This document shows positions 11,173-22,696 of a stretch of DNA of 64,000 nucleotides, in pieces. The DNA lies in contig NC_057922.1 of NCBI RefSeq assembly GCF_018873765.1, positions 14,087,563 through 14,151,562 on the forward strand. The letters run 5' to 3'. This DNA is from Telopea speciosissima. Its lineage: Eukaryota > Streptophyta > Magnoliopsida > Proteales > Proteaceae. The notes beneath the pieces are model-generated. The model had not been told where the DNA came from and made no database searches. It was given only the letters and a program-made list of their open reading frames with translations. The translations under genes and the position numbers were made by a program. Each line of letters starts with the position of its first letter. Within the stretch, counting starts at the first letter, position 1.

Positions 11173-12061
11173 TGTTAAATTAGAGATTAATCTTCATTGA
11201 ATAATGATCGGATTACATCCTATATATAATCTAGGATAGAGTTTTACATGAATACCAACTCAATCACTCTAGGTAAAAGAGTCTTAAGTATAAATATAAT
11301 TTTTATTTTCTCCATCACATGGGTGCTCTTCTCTCCAATGGCCGACTCCAACACTGTCATGATTCCTGCCTCTACCACTCCTCCACCTCCTCTCAATCAC
11401 TCAGGGGCTCATCATTTTCTCCATCTGAAACTATGCTCCAAGAACTATGTGTATTGGAAAACCCAGATAGTTCCATATCTTACCGGGCAACGGTAAGTTG
11501 TGTGCTCAAGATCACCTCTAGCTACAACCTGGCATGAACAAGATGCCTCAATTATGAGTCTACTAATTGCTTCCCATTCCGACGAAGCACTTCCTCTTGC
11601 CATTGATTGTCGCACAAGCAAAGAACTTTGGGATGTCCTTCATGATGTCTTCAGCTCTACCTCAACCGGCCACTTGTATACTGTCTCACAACGTTGCACT
11701 TCAAATTTTGACGCACAACCCTGACTAGCTACAACCTGGCATGAACAAGATGCCTCAATTATGAGTCTACTAATTGCTTCTCATTCCGACGAAGCACTTC
11801 CTCTTGCCATTGATTGTCGCACAAGCAAAGAACTTTGGGATGTCCTTCATGATGTCTTCAGCTCTATCTCAACCGGCCACTCGTATACTGTCTCACAACG
11901 TTGCACTTCAAATTTTGACGCACAACCCTGATGAATCTGTCATGCAGTTCCTTCACCGAGAGAAAACTCTGATACCATGTTAAGTTAGAGATTGTCATCG
12001 AATAATGATCGAATTACACCCTATATATACTCTAGGATAAAGTTTTACATGAATACCAAAT
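11173..12061 (-). mobile_element. Small LTR element between the duplicated copies
   Basis: Two direct repeats of about 85 bp flank the element (about 11173-11254 and 11979-12060), each TGTTAA...TAGAGATT...CATGAATACCA. Immediately inside the right-hand repeat is CTCTGATACCA, the reverse complement of the copia primer-binding site TGGTATCAGAG, so the element reads on the minus strand. A candidate 5-bp duplication, TCAAG, lies at 11168-11172 and 12062-12066, allowing two or three extra bases at the right end. The interior is copia gag debris on the opposite strand. Confidence 0.65.
11338..11970 (+). pseudogene. Broken Ty1/copia gag fragment with a 210-bp internal duplication
   Basis: The plus strand encodes an N-terminal gag-like piece starting MADSNTVMIPASTT and containing NYVYWKTQIVPYLTG, matching the LxxxNYxxWKxQ signature of copia gag. 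A frameshift separates it from ALPLAIDCRTSKELWDVL, and near the right end comes ESVMQFLHREKTL, also gag-like. The segment 11519-11727 is repeated almost exactly at 11729-11936. The stops and frame changes make it non-functional. Confidence 0.7.
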
Positions 12062-13126
12062 TCAAGGAATGGCATCGTTCATGACCTAGCTTGTACACTC
12101 TTTTTCCCCTTTTCTTTCTCTTAATACAAATGATCTTCTAGCAAAATAAAATTAAAAAAAAAGGTATATTTTGTTTTGGTAAAAGATCTAGAATGTTTTT
12201 CAATACTTTAGACGGTTGAGGTTAGACTTCCTTATATGCAAATGAAGGAACTCATTCTTCATTCAATAGGCTAGGTTTTTTTATATTCTCATACGTGTTG
12301 GCGTTGCTGTCCAATGATTATGAGTTCTTTTTGTCCTTTGTATCCTCTTCTTTCCTCTAATTTTTTAGGGCAAATTTCTCGGTTTCATTGAATATATTAT
12401 TCATTCATCTAAAAAAAAGAAAAATCCTAGGAAGTCTGTGGTCTCTTTGCCATTAGGTTTTAGGTGGGAACCACCTCCAAGCTGCTTGGATGTTAAAATG
12501 CCCAAAAACGGAAAATTCTTCAATTTTAAACTAATAAAATCCTTTTTATATTAATAAATGCCATTGGAATTAGCAGTATCACATACATGAAAATTTTGTG
12601 AAGATTGACCAAGAATACAAGGACAATTATGGAAAAATATTTGTACAACGTTGGCTCAAAATTAAAATTGTACACCCTTTCACATATCACTGGTCATGTG
12701 AAGGTGTGATATGTCATAAATGCCCCTCCTCCTTCTGTAAGATTCCAAAAGAAATTCTCTTATTCACCCGAAACTGAACTCAGACAGTGTAAGAAACCCG
12801 CTCTAGACAATTAATAGGGGGAATTAATATTGCCAGACAATTTTCCATTTTTTCAACCTAGTAAGTAATAATGGGAAATATTTCTACACATTTAAGAGCT
12901 CATTTATTACTAACAGTTCAGTCTTTCTCCTCTTTATATGTCCTTAATTTCTTCTGTAATTTTCATTCTTCATCATTTTATCTTCTTAAGGTGAAGCCCT
13001 CACAACTCACTCTCTCTCTCTCTTTCTCTTAATTTCTCTTTCTGTTAGGTGGTCTAAGTTTAGCTTTTTGTTGGTTGTCATACGGAATCAAGTTGAAGCT
13101 TGCAAGCTAGACCCTGCGAAAAGGAG

Positions 13127-16100
13127 ATGTCTACCAACAATGCCAAAATAAAGGTATAAATTCAAAACCCTAATGTCTCGAGGGTGTTGTCCTTTTAGAG
13201 GGCTATTATACCCTCAACAAGCATCTCACATCACACACAGTTTTGAGTGTATGTAGGACCCATGCGAAAGGATGATCCATGTTCAAGTAAATTGACCCAA
13301 TCATCCTCCGAGCCTTTTGATTTTTTTTATTTTTTATTTTTTTGTAATAATTTTTAGGGAAAAAGATCTCTACTTGGTGGTGTTTTCCTACGACCTCTCA
13401 CAAGACACTGTGAGATGACATCTTTGTCCCCTAGGTAGATACCTAGACGTGCTCACCCATTGACCCAAACGCTGCTGTAGAGACCATGCGACCAAGTAGA
13501 GATCTTTTACCTTAATTTTCATATATATCCTTCCTTTTGTGTATATAAGAGATATGTTACATTGAGATCATAGATCCATCTATAATCCTTATTTAGATAG
13601 CAGATCTCAATCCGTGTATATCATCCTTGTTTAAGGATCACCATGCTTATCTTTTCTAGCTTTATCGGTCCAATTCTACAATGGTTCAGTTCTGTAATAA
13701 ACCAGATTATTCCAATCAGATCATCAGACTGATTGGTCGGACCAATCAAACCCCTAACCTTTTTGGTTGAGAAGGTTGACGGTTCAAATGCTCTGGTCTC
13801 GGTCAGTCTAGATGTTCTAGTAAACATTGGGTTTTTCTGGGAAGTAAAAAAGAAAGGATGTAAAGTTTATTAAGGGGCTAAACCTTTTTTTTTTTTAATA
13901 GGTATAAGAAGAAAAAAAAAAGGGTCAAACATTTTATGCCCTAAATTTAGGATTTTAATCCTCTCCAATTCCCTAAACTGAGCTGTGCGGCAGTTTGGAT
14001 TGGAGATTTCAACACGTGGCAGCTCAGAAATCCGAGCTCATTGACTTCTATTTATTTATTTATTTATTGTTGAGCTCGACACCTTTGGATGTCTGAGATG
14101 CCATGTGTCGACATTTCCATCCCGAACTACCGCACTGCACAGTTTTAGGAAATTGGAGAGGATTATTTTCCTTATGCCTTAAAAGGTCCAAAGAAATTTA
14201 ATGAAATCCGGCTTTGACAAGGTTAGGAAACAAGACTGGAGTATTTATCCAACTTACTACAATAAATCATAGCTTTAGCGGCGGTAATTAGAAAATGCTA
14301 ATAAAGCTTTTCCCAGCGGTTTTTTTATCGTGTAACATCGATCATTAAATGTGATGTCACGATTGCTATGCGGCGGCGGTTTTTTGTTATCGCCTGTGTA
14401 TATACCTTTTAGTGGCTATTTTTCTTATCGCCACTAAAAATAAGCCTAATGCGGCGGCGGTTTTTTGTTATCGTCTATGTATATACCTTTTAGTGGTGAT
14501 TTTTTATATCGCCACTAAAAATAAGCCTAATGTGGCGGTTATATGTCTTCATTAAGTGCACTTATTTTAGGGAGCTAGAGAGTATTCGCTACATTGCTCG
14601 AGTGCAGTTTCGGTCGAATGAGAGGATAAAAACATGCCACTGTCCATGCTTTTATGGTTGGATGCTTAAGTGAGATGAACTCATTGCACTTGAGAGGATA
14701 AAAATCTCTTGTTTTGCTCCCACCTTACCCTACCATCACCACCAACTACCCCCATCCCACCACTGCGCCACTGCCACCACCCAGCACCACCCCCTAAACT
14801 CCTTACACAACCTCTCCTCGCCCAAAACTCCCATGGAAAACTCCTGATTATGTCACATCCTTCTCTCTCCTCCCTCCCCGTAGGTTCTGCAAACCAACCC
14901 CAGCCCCCTTGTAATCTCCTTGCTTCCCATCCATACACTTGCTATCAATACTGAGATGAGTGTTCTAATCCATTGGTTTCTATTGTCCACTTCACCAACC
15001 AAAAAACAAAAAAAAAAAAAAAAGTTGATCTTATAATGTCCAATGCAGTTATATATGAACCCTACTATCATAGATATTAAGGGTGATCTCGACATAATTT
15101 TTTTGTTAAAGGTCAGCAAAGAATTATATTAATATTAAAAAAATATATACAAGAATTACGTCTAGACATACCCAGACGAAAAAGTATACAAAGAACATTG
15201 GTTTTAATCCCCACCTTCGGCATTGACATCTTTTTTAATGTCTTAGTGGGACTGGGACGATGAAGTAGAAGAGGACGATCTAATTAGCGATGCGTCGTCA
15301 TCAAGGTCAGTTAAGCTCTACAAATCTTGAACATATTCTGTTGCTAGTTTATTAGAAGCTACATCACATGTTTCTTTTCTTCCATTTTATGGAAGGAGTC
15401 AAGCAATAAGAATGGATGATGAAAAAGATGAAGAAGAAGCAGAAGTTCCAGAAATGCTTCAGGAAAATGCTAATGAAGGCCAAGAACTACCACTTAATCC
15501 GGAATTGCTTCAGGAAATTGCTAATGAAGGCCAAGAGCTACCACTTAATCCTCCTTTAGAGAACAATTCAAAACCTTCTGCTCCTGTAACAGTAAAAATC
15601 ACTTCTCCTTGCCAACTTTTCTTTTTCAATCTTGCTTATACGTAACAAGTAATTATAACTGAACCCAATCCTATGTAAAATACTAATTGACTTTTTAACA
15701 GAATGATCAGGTGGTTGATAACATGGAAGAGTCAGAAGCTCCCTCAGCAGAACTGAATCAAGCCTGTGCTTCCCTATTGGTTCTTCAATCAGGGGAACAA
15801 AATTCCCCAAGGTACATATTTCCTATAGCTATTGTGCTGTTTTTTCGGTGTAAATTTTTTTTTTTTTTTTTTTTTGGGTGAATAGAAATTTATTAAAAGA
15901 AAAGGAAAACTATACAAAGATACTTCCAACATATCAAACCCTAAAATCTTCAACGATATCTCAAATGTTTATTCCAATTGAGTTTCTATGACTGAGATAA
16001 ACCCTTATGTTGCATAATAAATACTAAGAAATGTTAGTTATAGACTTGCTTTGCAATATGGGCCAAGCCTAAGTGTTAGGCCTTGGCTGGACTTAAGCTA

Positions 16101-18746
16101 TATATAGAACTTGAATAGTATGGACTGATCTTCTAACAATTATTCAATGATCCAAGTGGCCTTGGACCGGGCCCTCATTACTAAGAAGACCGATATCACT
16201 CCTCTCCCACAGAACTTTGAAGCACCTTCAAACTTAGGAATGATGTTGATAATGGACTAATTGATGCTGCCAAGCTCATGCTGAACCTGTCTTGCCCTAG
16301 GGCTTTTTACACCATTAGATTTGACTGTTTATTTTGTTTTTGCAGTCACAATGTGCAGGATCCACAGAATGTACAAAACCCCGATCAACCTTCACAACTT
16401 TCAGAACATAATAATATCTCGAAACAACAGGGGAAGTTACCTGTTGATCCTCAGCTACTTGAAATCCCCATTATGTTTGATTCAAACATGAGCCAGTACA
16501 ACCCATCCATGCAAACTCAAAACATTGTAAGAATCTTTTCTTTTAAACCTTTTGGATTTGATACTCTAGCTTAAATTGTGCAATATTGAATGTACTTGCC
16601 TACTAACTAAATAAGAAAATGCCATGAACAGACTCAGTGGGACACTACAGTTGAAAGAATTTGGCAACCCTTTCTTCCCACCAAAAACTTCTTCCCAAGG
16701 GAGACTATAATGCCAGAATGGTTCTGGTCCTTCTATAATCCATTAATAAGACTATGTTTCCCCCCCCCCCCCCCCATTTTGTGTTGATGAAATCTTACTT
16801 TTGAGTTTTTTTTTCTTCTTCTTTTTTAACCATGTGTAGCCCCCAAGCAATGGATCTTCTCAATCAAGTAAGAGTAGCAAAAGAAATTCCATTCCGAGGA
16901 GCTTCTCTCTTACCTGTTGTGAATGCGCCCATTAAGAAAGTATAATTCCATCCTACTGTGAACTATTTAGTTTTATGATTCTTGTTTTTCTTAGAAGGAT
17001 TTCATGACTTACATTAATGAAATTTATTTCTTGAAGAACTTAATACTAAGTATAGAGAACACCATGACAGAAACCCTTGTTGGAATTAACATTAGGACTT
17101 AAGAATCGTCTACGCACCAGAAGCAATTTTGAGGTATGAACCTGAAGCTTTTCTTGTCCGTTCTTAATATGGGACTAAGGATAAAACTCATCCTTAAAAA
17201 CTAGCTGTTAAGAAGAGAATGCCTAAGTCTTTATAAGCCTTCACATTGGGCTACTTACATCGGATGTGGGATAATTGTTTTCACATAGAATCCCAACACT
17301 TAATACTGAATATAAAGAAAATAATGACAGCAATCACTTCCAGATTTGACATTGAGACTTCAGACTGGGGGAGGCTCAGGAAGCAACAACAAGGTATGAA
17401 ACACCTTAAGTTGAGCAATTCTAGTCCTTTATAGCTATCATTTTAATGAATTTCTCCCATAAAACTATATAGATGTTTGTTACCTATCCTCAATATTGAT
17501 TAATAGTAGAGGAAACTGGGTATTCCAAATTATTTGAAGCATATTTTTCTTTAAAACTGAATATAAAGAAAATGATGACAGCAATCGCATCCGGATTTGA
17601 CATTGAGACTTCAGACTGGGGGAAGCTCAGGAAGCAACAGCAAGGTATGAAATACCTCTAAGTTGAGCTATTCTAGACCTTTATAGATGTCATTTTAATA
17701 AATTTCGCCCATAAAACTATATAGATGTTTGTTACTTATCTTCAATATTGATTTTTTTTTTTTTCCCTTTTTGCTAAAGATTAGCAAGATTAAATTAAAG
17801 AGAAAAGAAATAGAACAAGTGATTAACGTCCTGACATACCTAGACGAATACAAGAAAATATTAAACTTGGTTGAGGAAACACCAACTAAAATAATGACTA
17901 AGATGAGAGACTATCTCGTCTTAACATAATAGGGGAAAAGCGGTATCTGGGCCGCTCCAAAGAGTCATCAAGAAGAGCATTCATTACCAAAGAAGAGATA
18001 CCCCTCTTTTTACCACCGATTTTTCCTAGAAGTCCGCCACAGGATTTGCCTCCCTCCTCAATATTGATTAATAGTAGAGGAAACTGACTATTCCAAATTA
18101 TTTGATGCATATTTTTCCAGGTTCAGATGAATAATATCGGGTCTTCCAATCAAGTTGACTCAACTTCTAGGTATAATTATGTAGCTTTTTTAAAAAAAAA
18201 TATCTATTACCTCTTATTTTGTTTCAAAATTAATAATTGAAGAAAGAAAATATTTGCAGGACTCCTTTGCTTCCAGGTTTTAAACCTTATGAAACAAATG
18301 GATTACATAATCATCCTTCCGATCATGTCATCCAGGTTCCTAGGTATAGATTTTGTAAATTCTTCTGTTCCTTTTATAATATAATATATTTTATCTTATA
18401 GTTATTTTGTAAGTAATTCAAATTTTTTTAAAATTATTTTTCACTTATCATGAGTACAACAAAAATGTTCTATTTTCCAGGGCTTCTCTACCAACACCCT
18501 ATGGATCTTATAATAAAATACTAGGATTACATGTTGATCCCTTTATACGGGCTTTCGTCGGTAACATCCCAGGTAATTTCACCTCCCTCTAGCATTTATG
18601 AATATGATATTAAAGGGCCCAAGTCCTTATATTGATTATTAGAAAATGATAATGCATTATGTTTGCAGTGCATCTATCTAGAACTAATTATTGATTTTTA
18701 TCACTTCATGATGATAGAGGAAGATGAAGAGGCTATGATGCAATGA
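13127..18746 (+). CDS. Unrecognised multi-exon gene, copy B, with three LxLxL repeat exons
   Basis: Paralogue of the gene at 3956-10798. Exons read by eye: 13127-13153, 15247-15305, 15396-15591, 15702-15811, 16346-16526, 16632-16720, 16840-16939, 17071-17133, 17331-17393, 17582-17644, 18121-18170, 18260-18343, 18481-18572, 18718-18746. All are GT-AG and phase-consistent, predicting about 401 residues without an internal stop. Against copy A, exon 1 is shorter (MSTNNAKIK), exon 2 lacks the basic patch, exon 3 has a duplicated LPLNP unit, and exon 5 is longer at its 5' end (NVQDPQNVQNPDQPSQL). Three 63-base exons encode ELTLGL, DLTLRL and DLTLRL (residues about 255-317). The last exon stops earlier, after EEDEEAMMQ. 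Function unknown; the LxLxL array suggests a repressor-type nuclear protein, by inference only. Confidence 0.6.
13357..13511. mobile_element. Tourist-like MITE with TTA target duplication
   Basis: The terminal inverted repeat begins GGGAAAAAGATCTCTACTT on the left, and its inverse ends at ACC on the right. The flanks are TTA at 13354-13356 and 13512-13514, as for PIF/Harbinger MITEs. It lies in intron 1 of copy B and is absent from copy A. A relative lies at 19659-19813. Confidence 0.75.
13957..14164. mobile_element. Foldback MITE
   Basis: AATCCTCTCCAATTCCCTAAA at the left is inverted at the right as TTTAGGAAATTGGAGAGGATT. The interior also pairs: GTGCGGCAGTT against ACTACCGCACTGCAC, and CACGTGGCAGCTCAG against CTGAGATGCCATGTG. 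A related foldback lies at 53469-53596. Confidence 0.7.
14245..14540. mobile_element. CACTA-like terminal fragment with 81-bp subterminal repeats
   Basis: It starts with ACTTACTACAATAAATCATAG, corresponding to ACTTACTACAAGAAATCATAG at 4948 in copy A. It then has GCGGCGGCGGTTTTTTGTTATCG units at 14370 and 14451 (period 81 bp), each containing TTTTAGTGG...CCACTAAAA palindromes. Such subterminal arrays are typical of CACTA (En/Spm) elements. Only this end is seen. Confidence 0.5.
15098..15195 (-). mobile_element. Truncated LINE 3' end, antisense
   Basis: TTTTTTTGTTAAAGGTCAGC leads into AAAGAATTATATTAATATTA, then ACGTCTAGACATACCCAGACGA. It sits just upstream of exon 2 of copy B and is the counterpart of 5062-5150 in copy A. 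Confidence 0.45.
17750..18062 (-). mobile_element. LINE 3' region, antisense, in the intron before exon 9 of copy B
   Basis: A poly-T run and CTAAAGATTAGCAAGATTAA are followed by AACGTCCTGACATACCTAGACGA and about 200 bp of non-intronic sequence. The intron sequence on both sides repeats (TATTGATTAATAGTAGAGGAAACTG occurs near 17496 and near 18063), which marks a duplicated junction around the insert. Confidence 0.5.
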
Positions 18747-18850
18747 CGATAGCATGAGGCTTGAGGTCCTAATAAGTATAGGTTGAAGCGTTGCAAAGTG
18801 AGCCTATGGTTACTGTGCAATTCTGAGGAGTTTCTTTCTGAACTTAAGAC

Positions 18851-20290
18851 AATCAGTTCGATTTAAGGCTATTTGGAACATTTTTCTTATCCAACATATT
18901 TAAACAATTTTAGTATTTTGGTTTAAATTAATGGTTTGATAGTAAACTCTTGATTTGCCTATCTAATGGGAGAAATGATCTTGGTTGTGTGACATCTATC
19001 ATTTTTTAGAATTGTAGACTGATGATTTGGTTGGCTGATCATTGGATAGATTTGAGACCTATAATATATAAGTTGCCAAGATTTGTTGGTCTATCTCAAT
19101 TATATGGTCCTTTGTGCATGGGCTTTTTCTCTTGCTTTTTCAAAGGTTCTTGTTGAGTTCATGTTGATGAATTCACTTCCTTGATCCTTCAAACGTTTTT
19201 TCAAGCCTCTATAAATGATAATGGTATGCCTTTTGTTTTTTTTTTTTTTTTTTGAGAGTATAGTCTTGAATGGATGATGATCATATATATCTACAAAATT
19301 TGAGCGCAATCAAACTATCTCATGTCAATGATTAAAAGTATGATGGAATTGATCTGGGTATAGGTGTGAAAGAACATGCACTTGGGGGAGGGGGAGCGAG
19401 GAGAGGGGAGGCAAAGTTATGTTTTAGCAGCTTCTTTTTATAAGCTTATCAAATGGTCTAGCATTTTGAGCCATGTGGATAGTCGGTTTTGGTGAACTGA
19501 TCATTGGATGAGTTGTATACCATATGGTTAATCATGTATCAAATTTGGGACCTATCTCAAATATATGACCCACTGTATGTTGAGATTTCACCTTAATATT
19601 TTTCAATGGTATAACTAAGAGCATTGCTAAAGTTTAAATTTCTATCAATATCAATTATGGACAAGAGATCTCTACTTGGTCGCATGGTCTCTACACAGCC
19701 ATCTGGGCCAATGAAGAACCATATCTAGGTATTTACCTAGGGGGTAGAGGGATCATTTCATGGTGCCCTATGAGAGGGCATAGGAAACAACACCAAGTAG
19801 AGATCTTTTTCCCATCAATTATTTATATCTCCACATTTATACCTTCTGAGTTTAACTCTAATAATAGAATGACAAAAGTTTGTAAAGCACTATGTATTTC
19901 ATGATAAATAAAAACAGCTTCACAAATTCAAAAATGAAAAGAAGAATTACGTCCTTATAAGGACAAAAGTGAAGAATCTCTAAGGTCTTAATCTAATGCT
20001 CCATTCCATTGCCTCTACCTCTACTCACTTAGGAAGTGTTTGGTTTGCTAAGTCTTAAGAATTTGAGTCTACGGACTCATGATTCTTACTAAAAAATAGC
20101 GTTTGTTTGAATGTGAACTGGATTCTACGAAAATCAGTGATTCTTCATGTCAACGTAAAATTGACTCAGACAAGAATTTACCTCATTAGGTGAATTCCAA
20201 AGAGAAATATACTGTTTTCATAAAAATAAAATAAAAAAAACAAAGAAAGAGAAATATACTGTTGAGGTACCTACTATATAAATCAGAAAT
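18851..20290. other. Intergenic stretch
   Basis: I find no gene. It holds a homopolymer T run near 19235, a G/A-rich stretch at about 19385-19410 and a MITE at 19659-19813. Confidence 0.6.
19659..19813. mobile_element. Tourist-like MITE, relative of 13357-13511
   Basis: GGACAAGAGATCTCTACTTGG at the left is inverted at the right as ACCAAGTAGAGATCTTTTTCC. Internal blocks (CCTAGGTATTTACCTAGG, GTGTTGTTTCCTA in inverse) match the other copy in reverse orientation. I did not find a clean target duplication. Confidence 0.65.
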
Positions 20291-20329
20291 TTGGGTGATT
20301 CTCACTCTAAATTCTACCCTAATTCCAAA

Positions 20330-20687
20330 ATCGTGATATTCCAACGAAGAGGAACCCTATCGTTTTGTACCTCCAGCACCCCATCGCCTTCAACCTCCAG
20401 CACGCAAGTTGAACGAAGAGGAACCCTACGGCTGAAGGAGGAAGGTACTTCTCACTGCTCTCTCTCTCTCTCTCTCTCTCTCGTTCTCTCTGCTCTCTGC
20501 TTTCTCTCTCTTTTTCGCTCTGTCCCTCTTTGTTCTCTCTGACTCTTCATCGCTCTCGCTTCTTACTGTTATTATTGTTTGCATTTGCAGATATAGAGAC
20601 AGAGTCTCCTGAGAAGCCCCAATCTTCAGTTATCCATTCACCGATTGAAGCACGAGAAGCTCGATCCAAGTCTCCCGAGTGGCCGAG
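20330..20687 (+). other. Candidate 5' exons (20330-20444 and 20591-20687) of a plus-strand gene
   Basis: The first segment ends GAGGAAG|GTACTT. The second is bounded by TTTGCAG|ATATAGAG and CCGAG|GTATGG and is 97 bases long. Both are more GC-rich than their surroundings, with a CT tract in between (20459-20485), a pattern common for plant leader exons. They can be read through in one frame (GTLRLKEE then DIETESPEKPQ), but I see no ATG for it. They may be leader exons of the MOCS2A-type gene at 26723, whose ATG follows an acceptor. That would imply a 6-kb leader intron. Confidence 0.35.
20459..20485. repeat. CT microsatellite
   Basis: A run of CT dinucleotides lies in the intron between the two candidate leader exons. 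Confidence 0.8.
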
Positions 20688-22696
20688 GTATGGTTCTCTC
20701 TGCTATCTGCTCTCTCTCTCTCTCTTTTGCTCTTGCTTTGGGTTTGTGATTGGCATTAGTTTTAGTTTGATGTGTTAAAGAGTTAGCTGGATCCATTGAT
20801 AAATAAGCCAGGGGTTCCCTCGCTCCTCTGGTTAGCCACTTTTCCGGGAAAATGTCGACTTAACCATTTACGATTCTGAAAAAACAAGGCAAGCAACTGT
20901 ACTCTTGTAGTACATCTTTCTCTTTCTGTATGTGTGCTTTGTGTCTGCAATGGTGGATTCTTCGGTCAAATGCAAGCCTGTCGTCAAGGTCTTTGCGTTT
21001 GAGACTTAAATTTCATCAGTGCCAGTGTTTGTGATTAACGAAGGCTTCTTATTGTTGTTTACTGCTCATTTAACTGTGCTGGTTATTCATTCATGCATCT
21101 ACCTATTTTTTTCTGTCCCTTTTTTATTCTTTGTTTTTTATGATACTTAAATTGTGTCTCGGGGTTAAGGTTTCTTGTTTGTAAAAAACGATGTCTGGAA
21201 CTTCTATCTGCCTTCAGAGTTCAGCCTATTTAATGATTTTGCTGACTTGCAAATGAATTTGAAACACAAAGCAATAAAAAAAAAAGGAATCTTTGAAGAA
21301 ACTCACGAGATATTTAGCTTATATATGGTACAATGTTGCTTTGATCTATGGTGCTTTGCTTCCCATTTTAGTTCAATTTTAGCTCTTGGTGTTGGTTAGG
21401 AAGAACTTTTCAGCCCCTTTCCCTAATACAATGATAGAAATTAGTTAAATCCCATATTTCTTGAATTTCTCACCCGATGGTATGTCCCACTGCACATTTT
21501 CACAATCATGAAAATTCCAGAATCTGACCTCATTTTATTGGCCATAAACTTCCATCAAATTGCACCTGATTCCTCCTCACCCAGGAGCCAAAAAAAAAAA
21601 GGAAAAAGAAAAAATGAACATGTTGCTCCTGTTTGTGCTCCTTATCTCCCACCATTATCTGTAATGCAGTATCATAGATTTTGTGCCAGTTATACTCTTT
21701 TGTTTATTCTAGTTCTTTGTATTTTTTTTTGGGGGGGGGGGGGGGGATGTTGTTCTTCTTAACTTTTTGTGCCCATCATAAGAAAATGTATTACTGTGAT
21801 ACTTAACAGCTGATCTAACTCCTAATATTTTTTTTTCTTTTGAAAATTTATAGCCACATGTGGGGATGAGGCTTAGTGTGAGTTTAGTTTTCCAACTTTA
21901 CTCCATATCTTTAGTAGTTGTATGGTATAACTTAACTGCCCTCACTTTTGCATTCTTTGGGTATGCTTCTTTTTCTTCGTCATGATAAAAAGGAACCCAG
22001 CAACTAAGCACCGTGTTGCCTTGTTCCATAAGTATAATGGACAGACTAAATCTTAAGTACATTGTTCAAAAGTATGTCTCCTAGCTGTTATCTATGAAAT
22101 AGGCCCCAAAAAACAAATTAAGAAAAGAGGAAAAGAATCATACTCAAAGAATTTCCATGTCTACTTAATGCTGGGCCTTTATATCCCAAATTCTTGTTCT
22201 GCACTGACCGTCTTTGCTTTCTCAAAGATTTTGTTTGAATTTGACTATTATATATGTAGTTGGCAACAATACATGTTGGGCTCATAAAAAAAAAATACAA
22301 TACATGTTGGGCAATTTAAATTCAACCCTAATATGAATAAATAACACCTTCTTCCTCAGTGCACATGTGAATCATTTCATTCATAGGCACTGTTAATCCC
22401 AACTGATGTGCTGGTTATAATTTAATGATGGGTTGGGTGGTCTGGTTGCAGATGAAGAAGTCTCAGGCTCTTAGCTTAATTGGAAAACTACTCTGTAGCC
22501 ATGTACCTAGGGCAAATTTACTGTTCTTTAATTTGGATCCAATTAATAATTATAATTGTGAATTATTATGTTTAAATCCATGTAACTTGATTCATAATAG
22601 AATCCAATTTGTTGTTTGTACAATTATTATCATAATACAACTTGGACAAGTGTGCATAGCTCTCTAATTTGCAGAGTATGTGACATGTTTGATTCA

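Larger units (their letters stand above)
12240..18850 (+). repeat. Tandem segmental duplication, copy B
   Basis: Direct repeat of 2990-10870. Private features of copy B are MITEs at 13357-13511 and 13957-14164, an expanded CACTA-like subterminal array at 14245-14540, a third copy of the 63-base exon, and a LINE 3' end in the intron before exon 9. The 5' segment (12747-13130) keeps the leader, a pyrimidine tract and the ATG context of copy A. Confidence 0.9.

Noticed and set aside
13778..13790. GGTTCAAATGC as a tRNA B-box
   Set aside because: No A-box at the right distance and no cloverleaf; it also has a counterpart in the duplicated intron.
14681..15119. Pro/Ser-rich and Gly/Trp-rich frames around 14.7-15.1 kb
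   Set aside because: They come from a C-rich intronic segment of copy B with no homology or splice logic.
21731..21747. Run of about 17 G after a T run
   Set aside because: A homopolymer of this kind can be real or a sequencing artefact; no function can be assigned.
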